Below are positions 18,705 through 27,583 of a stretch of 64,000 bases of DNA, in pieces. The DNA comes from an uncultured Verrucomicrobiota bacterium (GTDB taxonomy: Bacteria; Verrucomicrobiota; Verrucomicrobiia; Verrucomicrobiales; Verrucomicrobiaceae). The stretch is taken from the NCBI GenBank assembly GCA_903960845.1, contig CAJCCF010000667.1, positions 1 to 64,000 on the forward strand, given 5' to 3'. The notes under the pieces are model-generated. The model was not told the origin of the DNA. It did no database searches and was given only the letters and a program-made list of their open reading frames with translations. A program made the translations under genes and the position numbers. The first letter of the stretch is position 1; each line of letters begins with the position of its first letter.

Positions 18705-18816
18705 TCCGCCCCACGGTAGAAAGGCCTGAGCCGAGGGCAAACGCCCAGTACAACTGCATGCAGAGCCTGTTGTCACTCCTTGCAAGCCTGCATCATGCGG
18801 CTACGGTTCGCGCCTC

Positions 18817-19641
18817 ATGCATCGAAACATCCTTTTCGCCCTCGCCCTGCTGGCGGTCATGTTCACCTCAATGACCACCCGGGCAGGAGCCCAGACCGCA
18901 GCGCCGGCGCCCGCCACCGCAACGGCCCAGACTTCCAAGACCGCTCCCGCCGAGGAGAGTCCGTTTGCCAACGCCCTGACCATTGATGGCTTCATCAAGC
19001 GCACCGGCGTCATGGCTTATCCGCTGATGCTGCTTTCGATGATCACCGCCTTTCTCATCGTGCTCTTCACCTTCACCGTGCGTCAGGGCACGGTGGTGAG
19101 TGACGCCTTCATGAACAGCGCCGACGCGCTGATCCGCAAACAGGATTACCTCGGTCTCCTGGCCGTGTGCAATCGACGCAATGAATGCATCGCCCGCATC
19201 ACGGCAAAGACCCTGGACTTCGCCACACGCAACCCGACGGCAAGTTATGAAGAGGTGAAGGAAGTGACCGAGGCCGAGGGCAACCGCCAGTCGTCCCTGT
19301 TGCTGGCGCGCATCGCCTATCTCGGAGACGTGGGCGCGGTGGCTCCGATGCTCGGCCTGCTGGGCACGACGCTCGGGATGATGGGCACATTCCATGCGAT
19401 CTCGAGCACGCAGTATGGCGGCAGCAATCAACTCGGCCTGGCGCAGGGCGTGTCGGAGGCTCTGCTGTGCACCGCCTCGGGTCTTGTCATCGGCATTCCG
19501 GCACTGATTTTTTATTCGATCTTCCGCGGTAAAGTGAACCGCCTGATCTCCGAGATGGAGGCGGCCACCACCCACTTGATGGCCCTGCTGTCCGTGCAAT
19601 ACAAACGCGCCGCGCGCGCCGTGTCGGCGCGGGGTGAATGA
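18817..19641 (+). CDS. MotA/TolQ/ExbB proton channel family protein
   Basis: YLGDVGAVAPMLGLLGTTLGMMGTFHAI and ALLCTASGLVIGIPALIFYSIFRGKV are hallmark TolQ/ExbB segments. Confidence 0.92.
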   Translation: MHRNILFALALLAVMFTSMTTRAGAQTAAPAPATATAQTSKTAPAEESPFANALTIDGFIKRTGVMAYPLMLLSMITAFLIVLFTFTVRQGTVVSDAFMNSADALIRKQDYLGLLAVCNRRNECIARITAKTLDFATRNPTASYEEVKEVTEAEGNRQSSLLLARIAYLGDVGAVAPMLGLLGTTLGMMGTFHAISSTQYGGSNQLGLAQGVSEALLCTASGLVIGIPALIFYSIFRGKVNRLISEMEAATTHLMALLSVQYKRAARAVSARGE

Positions 19642-19655
19642 GGATTTGATTTGCC

Positions 19656-20090
19656 ATGAACTTCCGCAAACAACACTCCATCGAACCGACACCCATGCAG
19701 CTCGCGCCATTGGTGGACGTGCTGTTTCTGCTGGTCATCTTTTTTGCCGTCACCTCGCACTACGCCAAGAACGAGCAGGTGATGGACATCAACGTTCCGG
19801 CGGCTGAAGAGGGGAAGGACAAGGAATCCCGCAACGTCGGCGAGATCATCATCAACATCAAAACAGCGGGTGAAATCATCGTCAACGGACAGCAGCTCAC
19901 CGAAGCCGAACTGCTGGTGAAACTGAAAAACATTGCCGCCATTTACAAAGATCAGGCCGTGATCCTGCGTGGTGATGAAGTGGTCGATTACAAATTTGTC
20001 ATCCGCGTGCTCGACACCTGCCAGAAGGCCGGCATCTGGAACATCGCCTTTGCCACGCGCAAGCCCGAGACAGATGCACCGAAAAAGTGA
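19656..20090 (+). CDS. ExbD/TolR biopolymer transport protein
   Basis: IEPTPMQLAPLVDVLFLLVIFFAVTSHY, single TM with conserved Asp; ELLVKLKNIAAIYKDQAVILRGDEVVDYK. Confidence 0.92.
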   Translation: MNFRKQHSIEPTPMQLAPLVDVLFLLVIFFAVTSHYAKNEQVMDINVPAAEEGKDKESRNVGEIIINIKTAGEIIVNGQQLTEAELLVKLKNIAAIYKDQAVILRGDEVVDYKFVIRVLDTCQKAGIWNIAFATRKPETDAPKK

Positions 20091-20096
20091 AGAGCC

Positions 20097-22682
20097 ATGA
20101 GCTACCTCTCGTCCCACACGCCCATGACATCACGTCCGCCACCCACGGTCAGCTTCACCGTCACCCTGTCCGTTCTGGGCTTGTGCGCCTTGCTCTCCAG
20201 TCTCCAAGCTCAGGTTCCGCAGGTTCCGCAGGCTCAGCCGGTGCCCCAGGTTCAGCCGGTGCCGAAAGCTGTGCCCCTGGAGGAAGATGCAGTTCCGGCC
20301 CCCAAGGCGGTTCCAGTCGAAACCAACAAGGCCGTCCCGGTCGAATCCAAAGCTGTCCCGGTCGAATCCAAGCCTGCCACGCCGGAAACCAGCCGGCCCA
20401 AGGGACCGGACGAGGATCTCTTTGATTACGCCAGCATGATCTATGATCGCGGCGAGTTCGGCCTCGCCGCCCAATCTCTGGGCGAGTATCTGCAAAACTA
20501 CCCATCAGGCCGTCATGTACCGCTGGCGCTCTTCCGCATCGGCGAGTGCTACATGCAGCAGAAGCAGCTCAAGGTGGCGGAAACGTATTATGAAGAAGTG
20601 GTGAACCGCTACCCGAACAGCGATGGCGCGCCATCAGCGGCCTACCGGCTTGGGGCGATGCAATTCAATGCCCAGGATTTCGTGAAGTCAGCGCGCATGT
20701 TCACCTTCTGCGAAGCGAAGACCACGCTGCCGCAGGTGCGCCTGGCAGCCGCCTTCAACAAAGCCCGCGCCTATCAGATGCTCGGTGACAAGCCGAACCA
20801 GCTCGCCGCACTCGACACCGTCGTGGCCGTCAAGACCGACAACCCCTACCGCGAAGCTGCCCTTCTCAGTCTTGGCACGATCCTGCTGGCCGATGACAAG
20901 AAGGCGGAGGCTCTGCCGATTTTTCAAGACCTGCTCAGCACCAGCAAGGACAACGCCACCATCGCTGACGCCTCCATGAAAGCAGCCGTGCTGCACGCGG
21001 AGATGGGCAAGCCTGAGGAGGCGATCCCGCTCTTTGAACGTGCCCTGCAACTGCCGGAAACCAGCACTGAAAATCGTGGCATTGCCCTCGTCGGCATCGT
21101 GCAGGCGCTGTTTGCCAAAGGCGATTACGAAGGCGTGGTCAGCAGATACAGCCAATACGCCAACGTCCTGCCAGAGGGTGAGACACGACCGAAGATTCTG
21201 CTCATGGTGGGCAATGCCTACCGCATGAAGAAAAGTTATGCGCGGGCGGTGGAAGTGTATCTGAAGATTGAGGAGAGCAAGCCCGGCAGTGATCAGGCCT
21301 TTGAGGCGGGCTATTGGAAACTCTACTGCTTCTATCTCCTCGATGACAAGGATCTCGCCGACTTCGCCACGGCATTCATCGCCAAAAATGCCGACTCCCA
21401 CGCCAATCACGAATTCATCAATCTGGCCCGCCTGATCCGCGCCGACTTTCACTTCAACAAGCAGAATTACACCAGCGCAGCCACCAGCTTCAACGATGTG
21501 CAGATCGACAAGCTGCCAGCCAAGCTGCAGCCGGGCACGCTCTTCAACAAAGCCTGGGCGCAAGCTGAAGCAAAACGCGGCCAGGACGCGATCGGGACTT
21601 TCACCCAATTCATCAAGACCTTCCCGTCCCACGAACTGACAGCCAAGGCGCTCGCACGCCGCGGTCTGGCCTATCGTGAAGCCAAGGAACTGCCCAGAGC
21701 CATGTCCGATTTTCAGGCAGTGGTGAAGGATCATCCGAACTCCGAGGCCGTGGAACTCGCCTATCTGCAGATGGGCCTCATCGCCGCCGAGCAGCGTGAT
21801 TTTAAGGCCACCGTTGCCGCCTTTGAAATGCTTGTGAAAAAATATCCCGGCAGTGCTGCCGCCGGCCAGGCCTGGTTTGGCATCGGACGCGCCAGCTACT
21901 CGCTGCAGCAATGGGACAAAGCCGTCGAGGCGCTGCAAAGAGCCATCGGTGTGGATCCCAAAACCTACCGTGAGCAGGCCAGCATGATGATCATCCAGGC
22001 TCAGTATGTGCAGCAAAATGCCGAAGCACTGGCAAAGGCCATCGATGATTACCGCAAGGCCAACCCCAATGCCAGCGTGCCACCGAATGTACTGACCTGG
22101 CTGGGCCTGAAGCTCTACGATCAGAAACTCTATGCACGCGCCGCGCACTTTCTCACACTCGCCTCCACGCCGGATGCGCCTGAGAACACCGACCCGCGAG
22201 TCTGGAGCTATCTGGGCATGGCCTTTCTGGAAACGAAGGACTACGAGAACTGCGTCAAAACCACGGAGAACTTCCTCAAAGCCACACCGGAAAGCGCCGC
22301 CCGCGCCCGCGGCCTGCTGACCAAAGGACGCGGCCTGCTTGGACAGAACAAATTTGATGAAGCTGAAGCCGTCGTTCAGGAGGGGCTTGGGTTCGCCAAA
22401 GACGGCAAACCTCAGGCGCTCCTGCTGCTGCTTCAGGGTGACATTTCCCTGGCTCTCGGTGACAAGTTCGCCGCTGAATCTCAGGCCGACGCCGCCCAGG
22501 AAAAGTACACCACCGCCGCCGGCAAATTCATGATCCCCGCGCAATTTTTTGAAGATGAGGAGATCACCCCCGAAGCCCTCAACAAGGCTGCGTATGCCCT
22601 TGAGAAAACGGGAAAGGCGGACAAGGCCGCAGAATTCCGCAAGCAGCTGAAGGAAAAGTATCCGGGTTACGGAAAACCGTGA
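20097..22682 (+). CDS. Secreted TPR-repeat protein of the TolQR operon
   Basis: Signal-like N-terminus, Pro/Val linker, then many TPR motifs (e.g. SLGEYLQNYPSGRHVPLALFRIGECYMQQKQLKVAETYYEEVVNRYPN). Confidence 0.9.
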   Translation: MSYLSSHTPMTSRPPPTVSFTVTLSVLGLCALLSSLQAQVPQVPQAQPVPQVQPVPKAVPLEEDAVPAPKAVPVETNKAVPVESKAVPVESKPATPETSRPKGPDEDLFDYASMIYDRGEFGLAAQSLGEYLQNYPSGRHVPLALFRIGECYMQQKQLKVAETYYEEVVNRYPNSDGAPSAAYRLGAMQFNAQDFVKSARMFTFCEAKTTLPQVRLAAAFNKARAYQMLGDKPNQLAALDTVVAVKTDNPYREAALLSLGTILLADDKKAEALPIFQDLLSTSKDNATIADASMKAAVLHAEMGKPEEAIPLFERALQLPETSTENRGIALVGIVQALFAKGDYEGVVSRYSQYANVLPEGETRPKILLMVGNAYRMKKSYARAVEVYLKIEESKPGSDQAFEAGYWKLYCFYLLDDKDLADFATAFIAKNADSHANHEFINLARLIRADFHFNKQNYTSAATSFNDVQIDKLPAKLQPGTLFNKAWAQAEAKRGQDAIGTFTQFIKTFPSHELTAKALARRGLAYREAKELPRAMSDFQAVVKDHPNSEAVELAYLQMGLIAAEQRDFKATVAAFEMLVKKYPGSAAAGQAWFGIGRASYSLQQWDKAVEALQRAIGVDPKTYREQASMMIIQAQYVQQNAEALAKAIDDYRKANPNASVPPNVLTWLGLKLYDQKLYARAAHFLTLASTPDAPENTDPRVWSYLGMAFLETKDYENCVKTTENFLKATPESAARARGLLTKGRGLLGQNKFDEAEAVVQEGLGFAKDGKPQALLLLLQGDISLALGDKFAAESQADAAQEKYTTAAGKFMIPAQFFEDEEITPEALNKAAYALEKTGKADKAAEFRKQLKEKYPGYGKP
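20206..20390 (+). repeat. Imperfect coding repeats encoding a Q/P/V linker
   Basis: Recurrent caggttccgcaggttccgcag / cagccggtgcc / gtcccggtcgaatccaa units; protein QVPQVPQAQPVPQVQPVPKAVP...AVPVESKAVPVESK. Confidence 0.8.
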
Positions 22683-22709
22683 TGTTAGGTTAGGCGGGCT
22701 TCACTTGCG

Positions 22710-22738
22710 TTGACAGCGGATTGTCTTTCGGGTTAACA
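22710..22738 (+). promoter_or_regulatory. Candidate sigma70-type promoter upstream of the aminopeptidase P-like gene
   Basis: TTGACA (22710-22715), 17-nt spacer, TTAACA (22733-22738); gene start at 22802. Confidence 0.45.
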
Positions 22739-22801
22739 ACTGTATCCCTTCGCCAACACCAACACCAGCAACTCAACGCCAACGGCTCGTTCCCAAACAC
22801 C

Positions 22802-24094
22802 ATGCGCTACCAACCACTCCCCGCCGATCTCTACGTCACGAACCGCCAGCGGCTGTATCAAAAACTCCCCCCGGGATCGCTGGTGATCCTGCATTCGAAT
22901 GACGTGCTGCCGACGAATGCCGACGGCTCTCTCGGCTTCGTGCAAAACAGCGATCTGTTTTATCTCAGTGGAGTGGACCAGGAAGAAACCATCCTCATGC
23001 TCTTTCCGGATGCGCAGGATCCCAAGCAGCGGGAGATGCTCTTTGTCCGTGAGACGAACGAACACATCGCCGTGTGGGAAGGGGAAAAACTGACGAAGCA
23101 ACAGGCCACCGGGCGTTCAGGGATTCAGCACGTGCACTGGCTGCAGGAGTTCGAGACCCAGTTCCGCATCGTCATGTGCCAGGCGCAGCAAGTGTACCTG
23201 AACTCAAACGAGCATCCACGCGCCACCATCCCGACCGAAACGCGTGAGACCCGCTTCACCCACCGCTGCATGCGCGAGTACCCGCTGCATGACTACCGCC
23301 GCGCCGCGCCGCTGATGCATGAACTGCGCGTGATCAAGCAACCGCTGGAGATGAGCGCCATGAACGAGGCCATTCGCATCACGGAAGATGGTTTCCGCCG
23401 ACTGCTGAAGTTTGTTAAACCGGGCGTGCATGAGTTCGAGATCGAGGCTGAACTGGCGCACGAATTCATCCGCCAGCGCGCGCGCGGCTTCGCCTACACG
23501 CCGATCATCGGCACCGGCGCAAACGCCTGCGTGCTGCATTACATCACAAATCACTGCCAGTGTCAGGACGGGGAGATGCTGCTGCTCGACATCGCCGCCA
23601 ACTACGGCAACTACAATGCCGACCTCACGCGCACGATCCCGGTGAATGGCCGCTTCACCGCGCGTCAGCGCCAGGTCTATGATGCGGTGCATCGCGTCTT
23701 CAACGAGTGCTGCCGGATGCTGCGCCCCGGTGTCATCATCCGCGAATATCAGGAGGAAGTCGGCAAGTTGATGACCTCCGAATTGATCGGACTCGGCCTG
23801 TTGGATCGGGATGCCGTGGAGAAGCAGGATCCCGAAAAGCCGCTCTATAAAAAGTACTTCCCGCACGGCACCAGCCACCCTCTCGGCATCGACGTCCATG
23901 ATGTCGGCCACATGTGGAAGCCCGTGCAATCCGGCATGATCTTCACCGTCGAGCCCGGCATCTACATCCGCGAAGAAGGGCTCGGCGTGCGCCTCGAAAA
24001 CAACATCCTCATCGGTGAGCAGCACAACACCGATCTCATGGCCTCCATCCCGATCGAACCGGATGAGATCGAGGCGCTGATGAACCAACGCTGA
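22802..24094 (+). CDS. pepP: Xaa-Pro aminopeptidase (M24B, aminopeptidase P family)
   Basis: MRYQPLPADLYVTNRQRLYQKLPPGSLVILHSND; metal-site motifs LLLDIAANYGNYNADLTRTIPVNG, HGTSHPLGIDVHDVG, TVEPGIYI. Confidence 0.9.
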   Translation: MRYQPLPADLYVTNRQRLYQKLPPGSLVILHSNDVLPTNADGSLGFVQNSDLFYLSGVDQEETILMLFPDAQDPKQREMLFVRETNEHIAVWEGEKLTKQQATGRSGIQHVHWLQEFETQFRIVMCQAQQVYLNSNEHPRATIPTETRETRFTHRCMREYPLHDYRRAAPLMHELRVIKQPLEMSAMNEAIRITEDGFRRLLKFVKPGVHEFEIEAELAHEFIRQRARGFAYTPIIGTGANACVLHYITNHCQCQDGEMLLLDIAANYGNYNADLTRTIPVNGRFTARQRQVYDAVHRVFNECCRMLRPGVIIREYQEEVGKLMTSELIGLGLLDRDAVEKQDPEKPLYKKYFPHGTSHPLGIDVHDVGHMWKPVQSGMIFTVEPGIYIREEGLGVRLENNILIGEQHNTDLMASIPIEPDEIEALMNQR

Positions 24095-24202
24095 GATTGT
24101 AAGCCCGCAGGAAGCCGGTACCGAACAGGCAACTGGAAGAGGGCAATGCGTGCTGACTATCCGGGATGAGCGTGGCGGCAGCCCGCTCGTCTCATGGTGC
24201 TT

Positions 24203-26806
24203 TCAAAACACCCCGAGATAAGTCATGAGATCGCGCACTTCAGCATCGGTCAGGCGGCTGACGATGCCTTCGGGCATGATTGATACAGGCAGATGCAGGC
24301 GGCTGACGATGTCCTTGATGTCCACGTCAAACGTCTTGCCACTCAGGTCGATGTAGGTGTGCGTGCTGCCACGTTCATTGAGCTGGAAAGCGGTGCGTGA
24401 CTGGCCGTCGGCGGTGGTGATCGAGTAGGACTCGAACTGAGGCGACACATTGGCATTTGGCTGAAGCAGGGAGGTCAGCGCATAATCAGGCGCCTGGCTG
24501 TCGCGAATATTGGTCAGATTGGGGCCGCTCGGACTACCGAGGCCGTCCATGCGATGGCAGGAAGCGCAGCCGCCGAGTTTGGGTGAAAGGAAGACCTCGC
24601 GCCCATGCTCCGCGCTGGCGGTGCCGGGAACGATGGCCAGCAATGTTTTCCAGCCTTTGATGTCCGTGAAGGCAGGCCGTTCCTCATGGAAAAATGGCTG
24701 ACCTTTCAGTCGCTTCACCTTCGCTTCCATCATCTCGGATTTTTGAGTACCCAGGGCATCTCTGAATGAGGCCGGCACATTGGCTGCCGAGTAGGCGGCG
24801 AGCGCGGCGCGGCGCAGGGTTTCATTGTCAGGCTTCAGCGCTTCAATGACCAATGAGGCATCCGCGATCGTCACGTCGAGATGCAGGAGCGCGGCGGCCC
24901 TGACTTCAGGACTCTGCTTGGCGTCGATGAAAAGTTCCCGCAGCAGCGGCTGTCTGGCCGGATCACGCATGAGCCCGAGCAGATGAGTGAACCAGACCGC
25001 TCCTTCAGGGCTTGCCTTGAGGATCAGCGCATGCACTTCAGCCGGTTTAAGGAAACGGTCCACTCCAGGCAGCGCCTGCACAGCGAGCCGCGCGCGTCTG
25101 ACATCCGTCTTGGGATCCGTGAGGATGTCTTTGAGCCGCTTCACCAGATCTTCCTCAGTCGCGTTTGTTGATTCCAGACGGACCAGGGTGGTGATGACTG
25201 CATAGAAAATTTCAGGGGTCAGGTCCGGTGAATCGAGCCGGCTTTCCACGAACTTTTTGAAGTGCTTGACCCGCTCATCGGAAATCCAGTGCAGTGCCAC
25301 GAGCACCACTTCGGGATTCACATCCTGAAGGCAGCGCAGCAGCAATGCGCTCTCCGCCGGTTCAAGATCGTCCAATGGATGCCCCTGACGCTTGAGTGCA
25401 CGCCGTGTGGCCAGCAAAATCCCGGCCTGCTGATGTGCATCCGGCCAGGTTTGAAACCCAAGGCCCCGCGCCAATTCAGGCTCTTTCGACAGGCGCTCGA
25501 TGGCTGCGGCATAAACGTATGGACGTGTGTCAGCCAGCCATGACAGAGCCTCCTGGCCGGAGGGTGACGGACCGCTTTCAATCCTTTCACGCAGCGTCGA
25601 ATCCGCATCCGCGGCAAAGGGCTGTGCGATGCTGGCATCAAGCGGCCGGGCCACCTTTGAGCGCACGCGCCAGACGCGGCCTTTGCCGTGCAGTTCGTAA
25701 TCGCGCTTCACCCAGTCGGTGATCAACAGCGAGCCATCTGCCGCCACCGCCATGGCCACCGGCTTGAAATCCGTGCCGCCTGTGATCAGCGGTTTCATGG
25801 TGCTGGTGAAACTGCCCTTGGCGGGTTTCAGCGTGTGGCTCTCGATGCGGTGATCCACCCAGGATGCCACCAGCAGCGAGCCTGCCCAGGGCGCGCTCAG
25901 GCCGCGATACGCCTTGTGCGGACTGCCCTCATAAAAGATCACATCACAGGGCGCTTCACCCGTGCCGGCCAGCATCGGCAGGGTGCCGAGACGCTGACCA
26001 TTCCACGAGATGAATGGATGCAGCCCTGTGCGACCATAGCGGAACTGGTAGCCGTAATCGCCACCAGGAATGATGTGGTGCAACCGGCAGGGGGGCGATG
26101 AATCAGGATCATTGTCCGTGGCAAACACGTGACCCCAGGGATCGACACACACACCGAAGGGATTCCAGAATCCGGTGGCGATGCGCTTGAGCCGCGCGCC
26201 GTCTTTGGTCACGTGCCAGACGTTTCCGCCCTCGCCGCCATCACTCTCCGAGCTGCCATCGCTGCCGGTCAGCGTGTAGGCCGCGCCGAGATTCTCGCCC
26301 ATGCCGAAGTAGAGATCGCCCTTTGCATCAAAGGCCAGTCCGGACAGTCCATTGTGCGGATAACGACTCTCGCTCTCCATCCACACCAGCCTGCGCTCCA
26401 CCTTCTCCGGCCTGCCATCGCCATCATCATCGCGCAGCCGCAGGATCTCATTGCGCGTGGACAGGTAGATCGCGCCATCAGGGTGTGTGGCGATGTCCAT
26501 CGTCAGATCCGTCTGGTCAAAGAACACCGCACGCTTGTCCGCGCGGCCATCGCCATCCGTGTCCGTCAGCAGTACGATCTGATCATGCTCAGGCCCCTTC
26601 CAGTCCTTCGGCCTGAAGTGCGTCTGGCTCTCGATCACCAGCAGCCGGCCATGTTGGTCAAAGGTGCAGCCAATCGGCTGCTGAATCATCGGCTCCGCCG
26701 CAAACAGCGTCACTTCCAGCGACTCATCCGCCGCCTTCGGAGCCTCAATCTCCTGAGCCTGGAGACGGGCGGCAAAGCAGAGAAAAATCAGGGACAAAAA
26801 GCGCAT
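24203..26806 (-). CDS. PVC-type heme-binding CxxCH protein (second copy)
   Basis: LEVTLFAAEPMIQQPIGCTFDQHGRLLVIESQTHF, C-terminal LGGCASCHRMDGLGSPSGPNLT. Confidence 0.9.
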   Translation of the reverse strand: MRFLSLIFLCFAARLQAQEIEAPKAADESLEVTLFAAEPMIQQPIGCTFDQHGRLLVIESQTHFRPKDWKGPEHDQIVLLTDTDGDGRADKRAVFFDQTDLTMDIATHPDGAIYLSTRNEILRLRDDDGDGRPEKVERRLVWMESESRYPHNGLSGLAFDAKGDLYFGMGENLGAAYTLTGSDGSSESDGGEGGNVWHVTKDGARLKRIATGFWNPFGVCVDPWGHVFATDNDPDSSPPCRLHHIIPGGDYGYQFRYGRTGLHPFISWNGQRLGTLPMLAGTGEAPCDVIFYEGSPHKAYRGLSAPWAGSLLVASWVDHRIESHTLKPAKGSFTSTMKPLITGGTDFKPVAMAVAADGSLLITDWVKRDYELHGKGRVWRVRSKVARPLDASIAQPFAADADSTLRERIESGPSPSGQEALSWLADTRPYVYAAAIERLSKEPELARGLGFQTWPDAHQQAGILLATRRALKRQGHPLDDLEPAESALLLRCLQDVNPEVVLVALHWISDERVKHFKKFVESRLDSPDLTPEIFYAVITTLVRLESTNATEEDLVKRLKDILTDPKTDVRRARLAVQALPGVDRFLKPAEVHALILKASPEGAVWFTHLLGLMRDPARQPLLRELFIDAKQSPEVRAAALLHLDVTIADASLVIEALKPDNETLRRAALAAYSAANVPASFRDALGTQKSEMMEAKVKRLKGQPFFHEERPAFTDIKGWKTLLAIVPGTASAEHGREVFLSPKLGGCASCHRMDGLGSPSGPNLTNIRDSQAPDYALTSLLQPNANVSPQFESYSITTADGQSRTAFQLNERGSTHTYIDLSGKTFDVDIKDIVSRLHLPVSIMPEGIVSRLTDAEVRDLMTYLGVF

Positions 26807-26905
26807 TGCCTAGATTTAGCGGAAGCACGGCATGAATGGCAAGCATGTCCTGACAGACCAAGCAACCTGCTTGCACCAGCAGCCAGTCCCCAGCATAGCT
26901 CCAGC

Positions 26906-27577
26906 GTGCGTCTGGATGTCATCACTCTCTTCCCCGAACTTATCACGGTGCCCATGAGCACCAGCATCATGGGCCGTGCCCGGGAGAAGGGAGCCATCAC
27001 GGTCGGGGTGCATGATCTGCGCGAGCATGGGCTGGGCAAACACAAGCAGGTGGATGACACGCCCTATGGCGGCGGTCAGGGGATGCTGCTGCGACCGGAG
27101 CCGTTGTTTGAGGCACTGGACCGGGTCCACACGGAAAAGAGCCGCGTGATCCTGATGTCGCCCGCCGGAGCTCGCTTTGACCAGGCGGCTGCACGCCGCT
27201 TGAGTGCGGAGGAGCATTTGATTTTCATCTCCGGTCATTATGAAGGTGTGGATCAGCGGGTGGTCGATCACTGGGTGGATGAGGAACTGAGCATCGGCGA
27301 CTACGTGCTCACGAATGGTGCCATCGCCGCCGTGATCGTGATGGATGCCATCGTGCGCCTGCTGCCCGGAGTGCTGGGAGATGACATGAGCGCGGTGGAA
27401 GAGTCCTTTGGTCAGAGCGGCCTGCTGGAGGCACCGCACTACACGAAACCGGCAGAGTACCGCGGCCTGAAAGTGCCGGACATCCTGCTCAGCGGCAATC
27501 ATGGCAAAATCGCCGAATGGCGCGAGCAACAAGCCCTGGAACGCACTCGACGTGTGCGTCCTGATCTGCTGAGCTGA
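26906..27577 (+). CDS. trmD: tRNA (guanine-N1)-methyltransferase, probable GTG start
   Basis: VRLDVITLFPELITVPMSTSIMGRAREKGAI, DDTPYGGGQGMLL, LIFISGHYEGVDQRV, SIGDYVLTNGAIAAVIVMDAIVRLLPGVLG. No in-frame ATG at the expected N-terminus; GTG at 26906-26908. Confidence 0.92.
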   Translation: MRLDVITLFPELITVPMSTSIMGRAREKGAITVGVHDLREHGLGKHKQVDDTPYGGGQGMLLRPEPLFEALDRVHTEKSRVILMSPAGARFDQAAARRLSAEEHLIFISGHYEGVDQRVVDHWVDEELSIGDYVLTNGAIAAVIVMDAIVRLLPGVLGDDMSAVEESFGQSGLLEAPHYTKPAEYRGLKVPDILLSGNHGKIAEWREQQALERTRRVRPDLLS

Positions 27578-27583
27578 GTCTTT

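Noticed and set aside
20688-22544. 618-aa minus-strand ORF
   Set aside because: Antisense shadow of the TPR gene; composition is low-complexity G/H/L-rich as expected for such shadows.
26129-26905. N-terminal extension of the TrmD ORF
   Set aside because: Antisense of the PVC cytochrome gene; TrmD homology begins at the GTG at 26906.
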